The notes under the pieces: generated by a model | Seen by the model: only the letters and a program-made list of their open reading frames with translations | Told to the model about the DNA's origin: nothing | The model's database searches: none | Made by a program: the position numbers and the translations under genes | From: a virus | Direction: 5' to 3' (one strand) | Virus record (IMG/VR): IMGVR_UViG_3300049432_000174 | Coordinates: 1-54,696 of that record | Length of the DNA: 54,696 nt | Part shown: piece by piece, positions 14,597 through 21,674 of the stretch | Layout of the letters: every line of letters starts with the position of its first letter | Position numbering within the stretch: position 1 is the first letter of the stretch

Positions 14597-14847
14597 GCCG
14601 CCTGCCCGTCGTCGTCGCCGTCGTCAACGAGCTCGGCGAGTTCCCGCATGCGGATCCCGAGCACCCGGGACAGCGCTACCAGGGCCTTCAGGGTCGGGAT
14701 GGCCTCTCCCCGTTCCCAGGCGGAAACGGTGGGCTGGGTTACGCCGAGCTCGGCCGCCAGCATCTCCTGGCTGGAGTACCCCTCCTCGATCCGGCGGGCC
14801 CGGATGAGTTCCCCAAGCCGAGTCGAGATGAGTCTCTCCTGCGCCAT
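14593..14847 (-). CDS. XRE-family HTH repressor
   Basis: 84 aa from the ATG at 14847. LGELIRARRIEEGYSSQEMLA, then AELGVTQPTVSAWERGEA, is a typical Cro/CI-type helix-turn-helix. An acidic tail follows (VDDGDDDGQ). It heads the leftward early operon and sits directly behind its own promoter and palindrome (14848-14883), so autoregulation is likely. It may be the lytic repressor, opposed by the divergent gene at 14908. Confidence 0.85.
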   Translation of the reverse strand: MAQERLISTRLGELIRARRIEEGYSSQEMLAAELGVTQPTVSAWERGEAIPTLKALVALSRVLGIRMRELAELVDDGDDDGQAA

Positions 14848-14883
14848 TGGCGTAGTTTTACGCCATCGACGTAGGTGGGTCAA
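14848..14883 (-). promoter_or_regulatory. Leaderless promoter with operator for the XRE gene
   Basis: On the minus strand a -35 TTGACC (14878-14883), a 17-nt spacer and a -10 TAAAAC (14855-14860) lie 7 nt before the ATG at 14847, so the mRNA is probably leaderless. A perfect palindrome TGGCGTA-GTTT-TACGCCA (14848-14865) covers the -10 and the start site. Binding there would block RNA polymerase. Confidence 0.75.
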
Positions 14884-14901
14884 GCGTCTGAGTCGTACTG
14901 A

Positions 14902-14915
14902 ATAGGCATGCCTAT
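14902..14915. promoter_or_regulatory. Palindromic site over the start of the rightward gene
   Basis: ATAGGCATGCCTAT is a perfect 14-bp palindrome that spans the ATG at 14908. A protein bound here would block initiation of the divergent gene. It differs from the XRE operator, which suggests two separate regulators at this switch. Confidence 0.5.
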
Positions 14916-15324
14916 AGTCACGCTGATGCCGCTGGAGCCGATTGCCGACCTCGACACGTTCAGAGCAGCTCTACGGCAGGCACTCGATGCCCGCACGAAG
15001 AACCTTGACGTCATCGCCGCCGCGGCCGGCTTCGAGAGCGCCGGGAGCGTCACCGATTGGGCTGGTGGCCGGGTGAAGTCCTTCGACCCAGCGAAGGTAT
15101 TTGCCCTAGAAAAAGCCCTCGGCTGCCACCCGGGCGAGCTGTCCACGCACCTGGGCTATCTGCCCCTGAGCGCCGCCGGGACCGTCGAGGCGGCGATTAT
15201 CCGTAGCGGGGACCTCGATCCCCAGGACCGGGCCTACCTCCTCAAGCTCTACCGGGACCTCCGCCGTCAGCACGAACGCTCCCAGGGGTCGCCGGCCCGC
15301 TCGGCAGACAATTCGGTGGCATAA
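14908..15324 (+). CDS. Divergent repressor-like HTH protein (immunity candidate)
   Basis: 138 aa from the ATG at 14908, nearly leaderless. DVIAAAAGFESAGSVTDWAG, then GRVKSFDPAKVFALEKALG, resembles an HTH of the XRE/CI kind, followed by a helical C-terminal segment (DPQDRAYLLKLYRDLRRQHE). Divergence from the lytic XRE gene and convergence with integrase make it the best candidate for the lysogenic repressor. The HTH match is weaker than that of the XRE gene. Confidence 0.55.
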   Translation: MPIVTLMPLEPIADLDTFRAALRQALDARTKNLDVIAAAAGFESAGSVTDWAGGRVKSFDPAKVFALEKALGCHPGELSTHLGYLPLSAAGTVEAAIIRSGDLDPQDRAYLLKLYRDLRRQHERSQGSPARSADNSVA

Positions 15325-15329
15325 AGGAC

Positions 15330-16769
15330 TCAGCCGAGGGGGATGACGTCCCCTTCGGGTGCGCCGAGCTCGTCGCCCCAGGCGTCGTCGAGGGTGTCGG
15401 CCAGGCCGTCGTCGTCGCCGGGGATGCAGTGCTCGTACCGCTGATGGAGCATGGTCGTCGAGGTCCCGAAGCGCTTGGCCACGCCGGCGGGGTCCTTCCC
15501 CTTCCGGAGCAGGGTGGAGATCCCGTAGTGCCTCATGTCGTACAACCTCATGTCCTCGGGGACCGGGATCCCGGCGGCGACCGCCTTCTCGACGATGCGG
15601 CTGAAGGCCTGGGATGGGCCGTCGGGGTCGACGGGCTTGAGGCAGTCGGGGGCGGTGGCGAACATGTAGGAGCGGCGGGTGAGCTTCTTCCCGAACATCA
15701 GGGCCAGCTCGTCCTGGGCGCGGAGGTGGTCGTTGACGGCGGCCAGGGCCCGGGCGCCGAGCTTGATGACCCGCCGCCGGCGCTTGTCGGTCTCGCCCCG
15801 GCAGACCTTCCCGTCGACGACGCCGACTCCCTCGAGGGCGAGGCGGCCGGTGGTCCGGTCGAGCTGGCCCCGCTGGAGGGCGGCGACTTCCTGGGGGCGG
15901 GGCCCCGACGCCACGAGCAGGGCGAAGGCCAGGAGCTGCCGCCCGGCCCGGTCGGCAGCCTCACGGTCGACCCGAGCGGGGATGGTGAAGGTGTACGGGG
16001 TGCCGTCCTTGCGTTTGCGGGTGACGGTGTGGGCGGCCCGGACCCGGGTGGTCCCGAGGAGGAACGGGAGGAAGACCTCGAGCTCGTCCGGTTCGGGGGT
16101 GGTCGATTCGCGATCCTCGACGCCGGGGAGCCGGACGGTCGCGCAGGGGTTGGCCGTGAGCGTCGATCCCGGCCGGCGGATCTCCTGGTCGAAGGCCTGG
16201 GCCAGATAGCGCTTCGTCTTCCCGACGGTCCCCGGGTCGAGCGGCTGGCCCTTGTTCTTCCGGGTCTTGCCGCTGCCGACGCTGCCGCTGGCCAGGAGCC
16301 CGTCGAAGAAGGCGGCCAGGGAGAACAGGTCGGGGTCAATGGCGGCCTCTTCGGGCCCGACGGTGCCCCGAACCCGCCAGGCGGCCACGTCGGCCAGCTT
16401 GGGGAGGAGGTACGAGTCGAGGTGGGTGCGGGCCGTGCTGGCGGAGGCGAGGTGGCGGGCGTGGGCTTCGTACCACGCCTCGAGGATGGCCCCGACGGTC
16501 CGCTCCCCCTGGCTGGCCACGACGGGCGGGGCGTGGCCGCCTTCCTTGCGGCGGCGCTTCCTCGTGGCGGCGAGGTCATCGGCCCGGCCGACGAGGGTGG
16601 TGAGAGCGACGATGATCTGCTTCTCGGTGGCGTCGACGGCCAGGGTGTCGGAGAGGTAGTCAGCGCGACCGGTGACCGGGTTGACCCCGGCGTAGGCCCG
16701 CAGCTCGAGCCGGTTCCCTTTGGGGCGGACGTGGCCCCGCTGCTGACGGACCTTGTCGGTAATGTTCAT
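15330..16769 (-). CDS. int: Tyrosine integrase (functional copy)
   Basis: 479 aa from the ATG at 16769. An N-terminal AP2-like/arm-binding part and a core-binding region precede the catalytic domain: Arg I in SGPRPQEVAAL, box II YDMRHYGIST (Arg and His; the usual leading His is Tyr) and the nucleophile in LHQRYEH. Longer than typical phage integrases. attP with arm-like repeats lies just upstream. Integration into tRNA-Val is inferred from attP. Confidence 0.9.
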   Translation of the reverse strand: MNITDKVRQQRGHVRPKGNRLELRAYAGVNPVTGRADYLSDTLAVDATEKQIIVALTTLVGRADDLAATRKRRRKEGGHAPPVVASQGERTVGAILEAWYEAHARHLASASTARTHLDSYLLPKLADVAAWRVRGTVGPEEAAIDPDLFSLAAFFDGLLASGSVGSGKTRKNKGQPLDPGTVGKTKRYLAQAFDQEIRRPGSTLTANPCATVRLPGVEDRESTTPEPDELEVFLPFLLGTTRVRAAHTVTRKRKDGTPYTFTIPARVDREAADRAGRQLLAFALLVASGPRPQEVAALQRGQLDRTTGRLALEGVGVVDGKVCRGETDKRRRRVIKLGARALAAVNDHLRAQDELALMFGKKLTRRSYMFATAPDCLKPVDPDGPSQAFSRIVEKAVAAGIPVPEDMRLYDMRHYGISTLLRKGKDPAGVAKRFGTSTTMLHQRYEHCIPGDDDGLADTLDDAWGDELGAPEGDVIPLG

Positions 16770-16888
16770 GTCGTCGCTGCCTCCACATCAGGTGGTGACC
16801 GTGCCCCGGGGCGGTCGCTCGTCGCCGGGGTCTTTCGCGGGTCACTATCCACCCTCCCGCCGACTGACGCAAGCAATCGTCGGTCCCA

Positions 16889-16915
16889 GACCCATGGGAA
16901 AACGATGGGAAAACG
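16889..16915. repeat. attP left arm: tandem integrase-site candidates
   Basis: Two abutting 11-bp copies ATGGGAAAACG (16894-16904, 16905-16915), the first preceded by GACCC, form GACCCATGG at 16889-16897. The same nonamer occurs inverted at 17144-17152 and 17156-17164 on the other side of the core. The symmetric arrangement fits arm-type sites of a tyrosine integrase. Confidence 0.55.
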
Positions 16916-16932
16916 CCCTCTAGGCATGAAGA

Positions 16933-16966
16933 AGGGGCACCTCCCGAACCTCCGGAAAGTGCCCCT
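16933..16966. terminator. Hairpin between integrase and attP core
   Basis: AGGGGCAC (16933-16940) pairs with GTGCCCCT (16959-16966) over an 18-nt loop that itself contains TCCGGA. There is no T-tract, so termination is only possible. It may insulate the integrase from host tRNA-gene transcription in the prophage. Confidence 0.4.
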
Positions 16967-16982
16967 GACCTGCATCGGAACC

Positions 16983-17028
16983 GGTGGGCGATACTGGGAT
17001 CGAACCAGTGGCTTCTGCCGTGTGAAGG
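16983..17028 (-). other. attP: attP core: 3' part of tRNA-Val(CAC)
   Basis: The minus strand reads as the 3' half of a tRNA: anticodon loop TTCACAC (anticodon CAC), stem GGCAG, T-arm ACTGG-TTCGATC-CCAGT, acceptor ATCGCCC and ACC. The 5' anticodon-stem strand (AATCC) cannot pair with GGCAG, so it is a fragment, not a tRNA gene. Phages carry such a copy to rebuild the host tRNA after integration. About 46 bp, 214 bp from the integrase start. Confidence 0.88.
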
Positions 17029-17049
17029 ATTCACCAGGGGTGCGAGGTA

Positions 17050-17164
17050 GCGCAGCGTGATGCACCAAACCCCGTCCGACCTGCGGCGATGTTTTTCTTG
17101 GGGTTGACTGCGCTGCGCTGCGTCACGCTGCGCAAGGGCAAAACCATGGGTCAAACCATGGGTC
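17050..17164. repeat. attP right arm repeats
   Basis: AAACCATGGGTC is repeated twice in tandem (17141-17152, 17153-17164). An 11-bp inverted repeat pairs GCGCAGCGTGA (17050-17060) with TCACGCTGCGC (17123-17133), and GCTGCG recurs between them. Together with the left arm these look like integrase and accessory-protein sites. The remaining bases of 16770-17246 hold no gene. Confidence 0.5.
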
Positions 17165-17246
17165 AACCGCCCCCCGCCCCGTTCGTCCGGGAGTGGTCAC
17201 GATGAGCCATATCTATCCGGGTGGCGACTAGCGCACGGTGGGGTCT

Positions 17247-17741
17247 ATGGACGCGCCCGCCACTCCCCCGCCCGACCACCTGACCCACCGTCAACTCATG
17301 GCCCTCGCCAAAGCCAGCCGGCCCTGGTACGCGGAGAAGCGGTTCTGGGCGCTCGGCCTCGTCGCCTTCTTCGTCACGATGACGGCGCTCGGGGCATCGA
17401 AGACTCCCGCATCGTCGGAGAACGTCGGGGGGGTGAGGACGCTCTCGGTGAACGGGGCCAACCCTCCGCAGGCTGACGTCACGCTGACATCGTGTTCCAT
17501 CGGCGAGTACGGCCTGCCCTCGGTCAAGATTCTGATCACGAACCGCAGCTCGGGGCGGTCGAACTACATCGTGAGCGTGAACCTTCTCGACGCCGCTGGC
17601 ACCAAGATCGGCGAGGGGTTCGCTTCCTCCAACAACGTCGAGGCCGGCCAGTCAGCGGTCGATGATGTCGCTGCCATGGTGAGCGCTGGGACGCTCGCCC
17701 GCTGTGTCGTGACCGAGGTCAACCGGTTCGCATCCCGCTGA
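17247..17741 (+). CDS. Membrane-anchored FxLYD-like surface protein
   Basis: 164 aa from the ATG at 17247. A cytoplasmic N-terminus, one membrane helix at about residues 32-50 (RFWALGLVAFFVTMTALGA), then an exported beta-sandwich. VKILITNRSSGRSNYIVSVNLLD, then AGTKIGEGFASSNNVEAGQS, resembles FxLYD domains. Rightward, next to attP, so it may be expressed from the prophage; superinfection exclusion is a guess from topology and place. Confidence 0.6.
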   Translation: MDAPATPPPDHLTHRQLMALAKASRPWYAEKRFWALGLVAFFVTMTALGASKTPASSENVGGVRTLSVNGANPPQADVTLTSCSIGEYGLPSVKILITNRSSGRSNYIVSVNLLDAAGTKIGEGFASSNNVEAGQSAVDDVAAMVSAGTLARCVVTEVNRFASR

Positions 17742-17769
17742 GGAAGACCGGCCGCGGTCGTTCATGCCG

Positions 17770-17856
17770 TCAGCGGCGGAAGAGCACCCAGAACACGAAG
17801 ATGAGGAAGCAGACGAAGAGGAACCCGCCTCCGAGCACGATCGTCTCGCCGAGCAT
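17770..17856 (-). CDS. 28-aa hydrophobic peptide
   Basis: MLGETIVLGGGFLFVCFLIF, then VFWVLFRR: essentially one membrane helix ending in Arg-Arg. Its ATG overlaps the upstream stop as TGATG. Phage lysis regions often hold such peptides; a lysis-accessory role is only suggested by place. Confidence 0.5.
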   Translation of the reverse strand: MLGETIVLGGGFLFVCFLIFVFWVLFRR

Positions 17857-18110
17857 CACTGGCCGCCTTTCTGAACCCAGTCCCGCATGAACTCCTCGGC
17901 GAAGACGACGTTCTCCCCGAGCGCTTCGTCGATGCTGTCGAGCAAGGTCTTCATGTCGTCGGTGAGTTCCTTGGCGACGGCGCCTCGTACCTTGGCGTCG
18001 GCGATGGCCCGGTCCATGGCGTCTTCGACGAGCTCGTCGATTTCGGCGGCGTGTTGTTCCTCGGCGTCGGTCCGGTTCGAGTGGTAGTGCGCCTGCTCCT
18101 GGGTGGGCAC
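17856..18110 (-). CDS. Hypothetical acidic helical protein
   Basis: 84 aa from the GTG at 18110, with GGGAAGGGGG upstream. Highly charged and helical (AEEQHAAEIDELVEDAMDRA; LTDDMKTLLDSIDEALGEN). No membrane segment. It sits in the lysis/membrane block. Function is unknown. The 69 bases between it and 18180 hold no gene. Confidence 0.5.
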   Translation of the reverse strand: MPTQEQAHYHSNRTDAEEQHAAEIDELVEDAMDRAIADAKVRGAVAKELTDDMKTLLDSIDEALGENVVFAEEFMRDWVQKGGQ

Positions 18111-18179
18111 GTGGCCCCCTTCCCGTTGCGGGTGCGTCCGGGTAACCGCCGGGGTCCGGGGCGGGCGCTGCTCGATGCG

Positions 18180-18353
18180 TCAGCTGGTGCGGCCGGGGCC
18201 CCAGTTGGTCCAGGCGTGGGCGCCGGCGAGAGCGGCGAGCCCGGCGGCGATGACGCGGTGGACCTGTTCGGGGTCGTGCATCGACGAGGCGAAGACGGCC
18301 ACGCCGAGGAAGCAGACGACGGCGACGATGAGGAGGACCAGGCCGCCGTTCAC
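18180..18353 (-). CDS. Two-helix membrane protein, holin candidate
   Basis: 57 aa from the GTG at 18353. Two hydrophobic segments (GLVLLIVAVVCFLGVAVFA and VIAAGLAALAGAHAW) are separated by a short polar turn with SSMHDPEQ. Size, topology and closeness to the endolysin fit a small holin, but sequence alone does not prove it. Confidence 0.5.
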   Translation of the reverse strand: MNGGLVLLIVAVVCFLGVAVFASSMHDPEQVHRVIAAGLAALAGAHAWTNWGPGRTS

Positions 18354-18523
18354 GGTGCGGGGGTCGGGTCGACCGGAGCGGGAAGCACCGGGCTGTTGGT
18401 GCGGGTCATTTCGTGCACTGCGACCTCCATGATGTCGATGAGGGACTCGGTGAACTCGACGGCCCATTCCGGCCAGTCGTCGCGGGGCTGGTCCCGGAAC
18501 GCAGGCCAGAAGACAGGCGCCAT
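18350..18523 (-). CDS. Hypothetical 57-aa protein of the lysis block
   Basis: From the ATG at 18523, with a GTGA overlap at the stop. Trp/Pro-rich start (MAPVFWPAFRDQPRDDWPEW), an amphipathic helix (VEFTESLIDIMEVAVHEM) and a Pro-rich tail. No membrane helix. Function is unknown. Confidence 0.5.
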   Translation of the reverse strand: MAPVFWPAFRDQPRDDWPEWAVEFTESLIDIMEVAVHEMTRTNSPVLPAPVDPTPAP

Positions 18524-18524
18524 G

Positions 18525-18776
18525 TCAGGTGGCCACGGCCGGCACCGGTCGGCCGATCAGTTTGCGCTTCCGCCACCGCTCGATCAGGTTCTGACCGAGC
18601 GCGGCGGCGACGGTGCCCATGGTGATCATCCACGCCGTCTGGTCGGCGGTCGGATCCCAGATGTTGAAGACATGGAAGCCCTGGAGGACGAGAGCTGGGG
18701 TGAGAGCCTGCAGGCCAGTGCGGAGGACCGGGGTGGCCACCGGCCCGGCGGTGAGGATCGGCTGCTGTTCGGTCAT
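18525..18776 (-). CDS. Holin-like membrane protein
   Basis: 83 aa from the ATG at 18776. A hydrophobic segment ([16 protein letters not shown]) and a second ([17 protein letters not shown]) are followed by a basic tail ([10 protein letters not shown]), the arrangement of many actinophage holins. Adjacent to a second candidate at 18180, so which one is the holin is undecided. Confidence 0.5.
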   Translation of the reverse strand: MTEQQPILTAGPVATPVLRTGLQALTPALVLQGFHVFNIWDPTADQTAWMITMGTVAAALGQNLIERWRKRKLIGRPVPAVAT

Positions 18777-19468
18777 CGGTGACCTCCTGGGAGCACCACG
18801 CCGGGTGGCCCGTTCCCCGGCGTCGTAGTCGTGGTGGCTGTCGTCGTGGTGGTGGCGTCCTGGCCGGGCGGTCCCTGGGGCCCCGCCGGGCCAGGGTCGC
18901 CTTGCGGGCCGGGTGGGCCCTGCGCCCCGTCCTTGCCGTCCTGTCCGGCCTGTCCGGCCGGACCGGAAGCGCCGGGTGTTCCAGCCCTGCCCTGGTCGCC
19001 TGCCGCACCAGGGGGCCCTGGGGGCCCGACGGCGCCCTGGGGGCCGGCCACCCCGGGTAGGCCGTTGAGGCCGGCCGGTCCCGGCGGACCGCCCGCCCCC
19101 TCGGTCGGGAGGGCCGCATCGGTGATCTGCTGTCGGATCTCGCTGATCTGGCCGAGGAGGGCCTGCTGGTCAGCGAGGGAAGCGCCGTTCGTCTGGGCGG
19201 CGGCCAGGCGCTTGGTGAGTTCGTCGACCTGGACGGAGAGCTGGCCGACCTGCTGGTTGGAGATGACGAGGGCGGCGTTGACCCGGCGGCTGGTGCCCAA
19301 TGCCTTGCCCTTGGCCCACCACAGGTAGCTCGACAGTAAGAGGAGGGCGACGAGGAGACCGACGAGGCCGGTGACCAGCCAGTCGCGTTTCCCGGCTGCG
19401 GTGGAGCGGTCCATGAGGTCGGCGACGTGTACGTCGAGCTCGTCGCTGCGGGCAGTCGGGTTCGGCAT
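18773..19468 (-). CDS. Membrane-anchored collagen-like protein
   Basis: 231 aa from the ATG at 19468 (ATGA overlap). A membrane helix at about 31-51 ([20 protein letters not shown]), a coiled coil ([19 protein letters not shown]), then Gly-x-y collagen repeats (about 125-205, [13 protein letters not shown] type) and a Thr-rich stretch. The repeats should form a trimer. An anchored collagen stalk inside the lysis block is unusual; it may be a spanin-like or cell-wall-spanning protein (speculative). Confidence 0.6.
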   Translation of the reverse strand: MPNPTARSDELDVHVADLMDRSTAAGKRDWLVTGLVGLLVALLLLSSYLWWAKGKALGTSRRVNAALVISNQQVGQLSVQVDELTKRLAAAQTNGASLADQQALLGQISEIRQQITDAALPTEGAGGPPGPAGLNGLPGVAGPQGAVGPPGPPGAAGDQGRAGTPGASGPAGQAGQDGKDGAQGPPGPQGDPGPAGPQGPPGQDATTTTTATTTTTPGNGPPGVVLPGGHR

Positions 19469-19653
19469 CAGCGCTCCCCGGGGCCGCCGCACGGACGCAG
19501 GTCGCGCCGCAGTTCTTCTCCTGCGAGCCAGAGCGCCTCGGTAGCGGGCGCCTGGATCCCCTCGTGGCGGGCTCGGCGATAGTTGAGGACCAGCGTCACG
19601 GCCACCCAGGACGTAAGTCCGCTGACGGCGCAGGCGATGAGGAAGGCAGTCAT
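19468..19653 (-). CDS. Small membrane protein A
   Basis: 61 aa. A hydrophobic N-terminus ([21 protein letters not shown]), then a basic turn and a helix [16 protein letters not shown]. That last part resembles [17 protein letters not shown] of the next gene, so the two look like a duplicated pair. Function is unknown. Confidence 0.5.
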   Translation of the reverse strand: MTAFLIACAVSGLTSWVAVTLVLNYRRARHEGIQAPATEALWLAGEELRRDLRPCGGPGER

Positions 19654-19961
19654 CAGCGCTCCAGGAGGTGTTGGCGCAGCGCGGTCAGTTCGGCGCTGAG
19701 CACGACGATCTCGGCTCGGCTGGCGGCCAGGTCGTCGCCGACCGTGGTGAGGGTGGTTTTCACGGCGGCCAGTTCAGCGGCCTGCGCTTTGAGGGCGGCG
19801 GTCAGGTCGTGGCGGATCGATTCGCTCGCTTCCCAGAGGACACTGGCTTCGGAGGTGCGGATCCGCCCGGATGTTTTGCGGTGGGCGGCGATGTAGGTGG
19901 CGGCCCCACCGGCGGCGGTGCCGACGATTGCTGCGATGGCGGGGAGCCAGTCGCCCGTCAC
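19653..19961 (-). CDS. Small membrane protein B with coiled coil
   Basis: 102 aa from the GTG at 19961. An N-terminal membrane helix ([20 protein letters not shown]), then a long coiled coil ([39 protein letters not shown]). It overlaps the paralogous gene downstream as ATG/TGA. A lysis or spanin-like role is possible. The 69 bases between it and the endolysin stop hold no gene. Confidence 0.5.
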   Translation of the reverse strand: MTGDWLPAIAAIVGTAAGGAATYIAAHRKTSGRIRTSEASVLWEASESIRHDLTAALKAQAAELAAVKTTLTTVGDDLAASRAEIVVLSAELTALRQHLLER

Positions 19962-20030
19962 GCATCGCCCGTCAGTACGTCCGACGGGCCGGCATGTCCG
20001 GCGTGGCTTTCGGCGGCGGAGATTGGCGGT

Positions 20031-20837
20031 TCACCTCGGTGCCCAGACGACGCGGCCGGCGTAGGCGATCGTGCCGAAGGCGAAGATGCCGCCGTCGCGG
20101 CCCATCAGGATGAGGCCCTTCCCGTCCACGGAGACGTCGGCGGCGACGATCGGCTGGTTGAGTGGCGTCCCTCCCACGGAGCCGAGGAACGGGGCACCGC
20201 CGAAGGCGAAGACGCCGCCGTCGGCGGTCACCTCCCAGTAGCCGCCGGTCGGGCAGCACACGATGGCGACCGGTTCGGCGTTGACGGTCGGGTTGGGGTC
20301 GTCAGCCACGTGCCCTCCTGGGAGTTTGGTGCGGACGAGCGCCATGAACGGCTTGCCCGGGAAGTTGGGGCCGGGGTCGGTGTGGTCGGTCTCGTGGAAG
20401 GCGAGGCTGACCTGGGCGTGGGTGGTGACACCGCGCTGGCCGGCCCGTAGTCCAGCGGCGTCGACGAATTCGGCGGGGAGTTTGTAGGTGGCGAGCCAGT
20501 CAGCCACGATGGTCGCCGCCCGGCCGAGCATGGCCCGGCTGTAGGGGTCGTCCCACTCGATCGGTGTCTGGCGGGCGTAGCCGGCCATCTCGAGCTGCAG
20601 TCCGTTGTGATTGGCCCTCGGCGCCGCCCAGGCCACGTCCTTGTCGAGGACGCAGCGGACCTCGGAGTCGGAATCGCAGGCCACGTGGCAGCTCGCTTTC
20701 GTGGCGGTGGTGGCGAAGTAGTTGGCCACGCCTTCGGCCGACGTGGCCGTCTCCGGTACCTCGGCATCGTGGAGGACGACGAGATCGATGATCCGGCCGT
20801 TCGTTTTGGTGAACCAGCGCGCCGGCACGATCTCCAC
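20031..20837 (-). CDS. Endolysin: amidase with GYW-DGG repeat C-terminus
   Basis: 268 aa from the GTG at 20837. N-acetylmuramoyl-L-alanine amidase (amidase_2): Zn ligands H23 (VVLHDAE), H152 and D154 ([13 protein letters not shown]). It cleaves the peptide stem from glycan. Residues 193-262 hold two [15 protein letters not shown]-type repeats that also occur six times in the tail protein at 21675. They may bind the wall. GCTAGC lies 26 nt before the start. Confidence 0.88.
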   Translation of the reverse strand: MEIVPARWFTKTNGRIIDLVVLHDAEVPETATSAEGVANYFATTATKASCHVACDSDSEVRCVLDKDVAWAAPRANHNGLQLEMAGYARQTPIEWDDPYSRAMLGRAATIVADWLATYKLPAEFVDAAGLRAGQRGVTTHAQVSLAFHETDHTDPGPNFPGKPFMALVRTKLPGGHVADDPNPTVNAEPVAIVCCPTGGYWEVTADGGVFAFGGAPFLGSVGGTPLNQPIVAADVSVDGKGLILMGRDGGIFAFGTIAYAGRVVWAPR

Positions 20838-20857
20838 GGCCCGGATGCTCGCCCGCG

Positions 20858-20863
20858 GCTAGC
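20858..20863 (-). promoter_or_regulatory. Late start-associated element, endolysin
   Basis: GCTAGC begins exactly 26 nt before the GTG at 20837. The 3' part before the start reads GCATCCGGGCC, like CCATCAGGGCC before portal. It lies in the gap after the upstream stop TGA. Possible late promoter or coupling element. Confidence 0.55.
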
Positions 20864-20866
20864 GCC

Positions 20867-21655
20867 TCAGCGGTAGGCGTTGGGGCCGGGGAGGCGTGGC
20901 GCGGTGCGGCCGAGGCGGGGCGCGCCCCCGAGAGCGTCGGCCCGTTGGAACTGGCGGAGCGGCAATGGGTCGCAGGGGACCGGAATGCCGGGCAGGATGA
21001 CCTGGATCCCGAATGTGTTGAGGACGTCAGCGGAGGGGCTGCTCAGGTCGGTGAATGCCGTCGACATGAGCACGGTCGGGCTGGATCGGCAGTCCGGATG
21101 GAGCGCCACGACGGACATCGTCGGGTAGTGGGACCCGATCGAGTATTGAGCCTGCCAACCGGGCAGCGTCGGCGGCGTGGAGTAGGAGATGCCGAAGAGG
21201 CCGTAGCCTTTCGACGCCATGAAGACCAGGGCGACGTCCCCGGGCGTGATCGACGAGTCGGTGATCCCGGGGGCGGTGGCAGGAGAGAAATAGCCGCTGA
21301 CCGTGCCGACGCCAACGAGTGTGGGCGCAGCGATGAGGCCCCGGACGACGACGACAATCGCAGCAGGGATGCCGTATCCGGCGCTGCTTCCGGCGTTGTT
21401 GACGGTCCAGGAGGTGGGGTCACCGGTGTGCCACTGGCGGCACCAGAGCTGCATGGTTCCGGCGGCGTCGACGGTCTGGTCGAGGAGCGTCCACCCGGCC
21501 GGGGCCGCCCATGCCCACAGTGTGACGTTCGGCGGGAACATCTGGAAGGCGAACACCCAGTCGCCGTCGCTGGGCCCGACCGAGCCGGTAGGTGTGAGCA
21601 GGCTGGAGATGTTGACCGGGAGACCGGAGCTGAACCCGACGAGCTCGATCGTCAT
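20867..21655 (-). CDS. Minor tail protein candidate
   Basis: 262 aa from the ATG at 21655. A beta-rich, Gly/Ser/Thr-rich protein with many aromatic residues (WVFAFQMFPPNVTLWAWAAP; AAIVVVVRGLIAAPTLVG), as in fibre or receptor-binding proteins. It lies between the tail-tip protein and the endolysin. No domain is recognised; tail location is inferred from order. Confidence 0.55.
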   Translation of the reverse strand: MTIELVGFSSGLPVNISSLLTPTGSVGPSDGDWVFAFQMFPPNVTLWAWAAPAGWTLLDQTVDAAGTMQLWCRQWHTGDPTSWTVNNAGSSAGYGIPAAIVVVVRGLIAAPTLVGVGTVSGYFSPATAPGITDSSITPGDVALVFMASKGYGLFGISYSTPPTLPGWQAQYSIGSHYPTMSVVALHPDCRSSPTVLMSTAFTDLSSPSADVLNTFGIQVILPGIPVPCDPLPLRQFQRADALGGAPRLGRTAPRLPGPNAYR

Positions 21656-21674
21656 CGGAGATCCGCCATCAAGG

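Noticed and set aside
15330-16769. Integrase inactive because box II has Tyr for the usual His
   Set aside because: That position varies among phage integrases; Arg, second His and Tyr nucleophile are present.
16983-17028. A complete tRNA-Val gene
   Set aside because: Only the 3' half is present; the 5' anticodon-stem strand and the rest of the cloverleaf are missing. It is an attP core.
17104-17109. TTGACT as -35 for the rightward membrane protein
   Set aside because: No -10-like hexamer at 16-18 nt; it lies in repeat-rich attP arm DNA.
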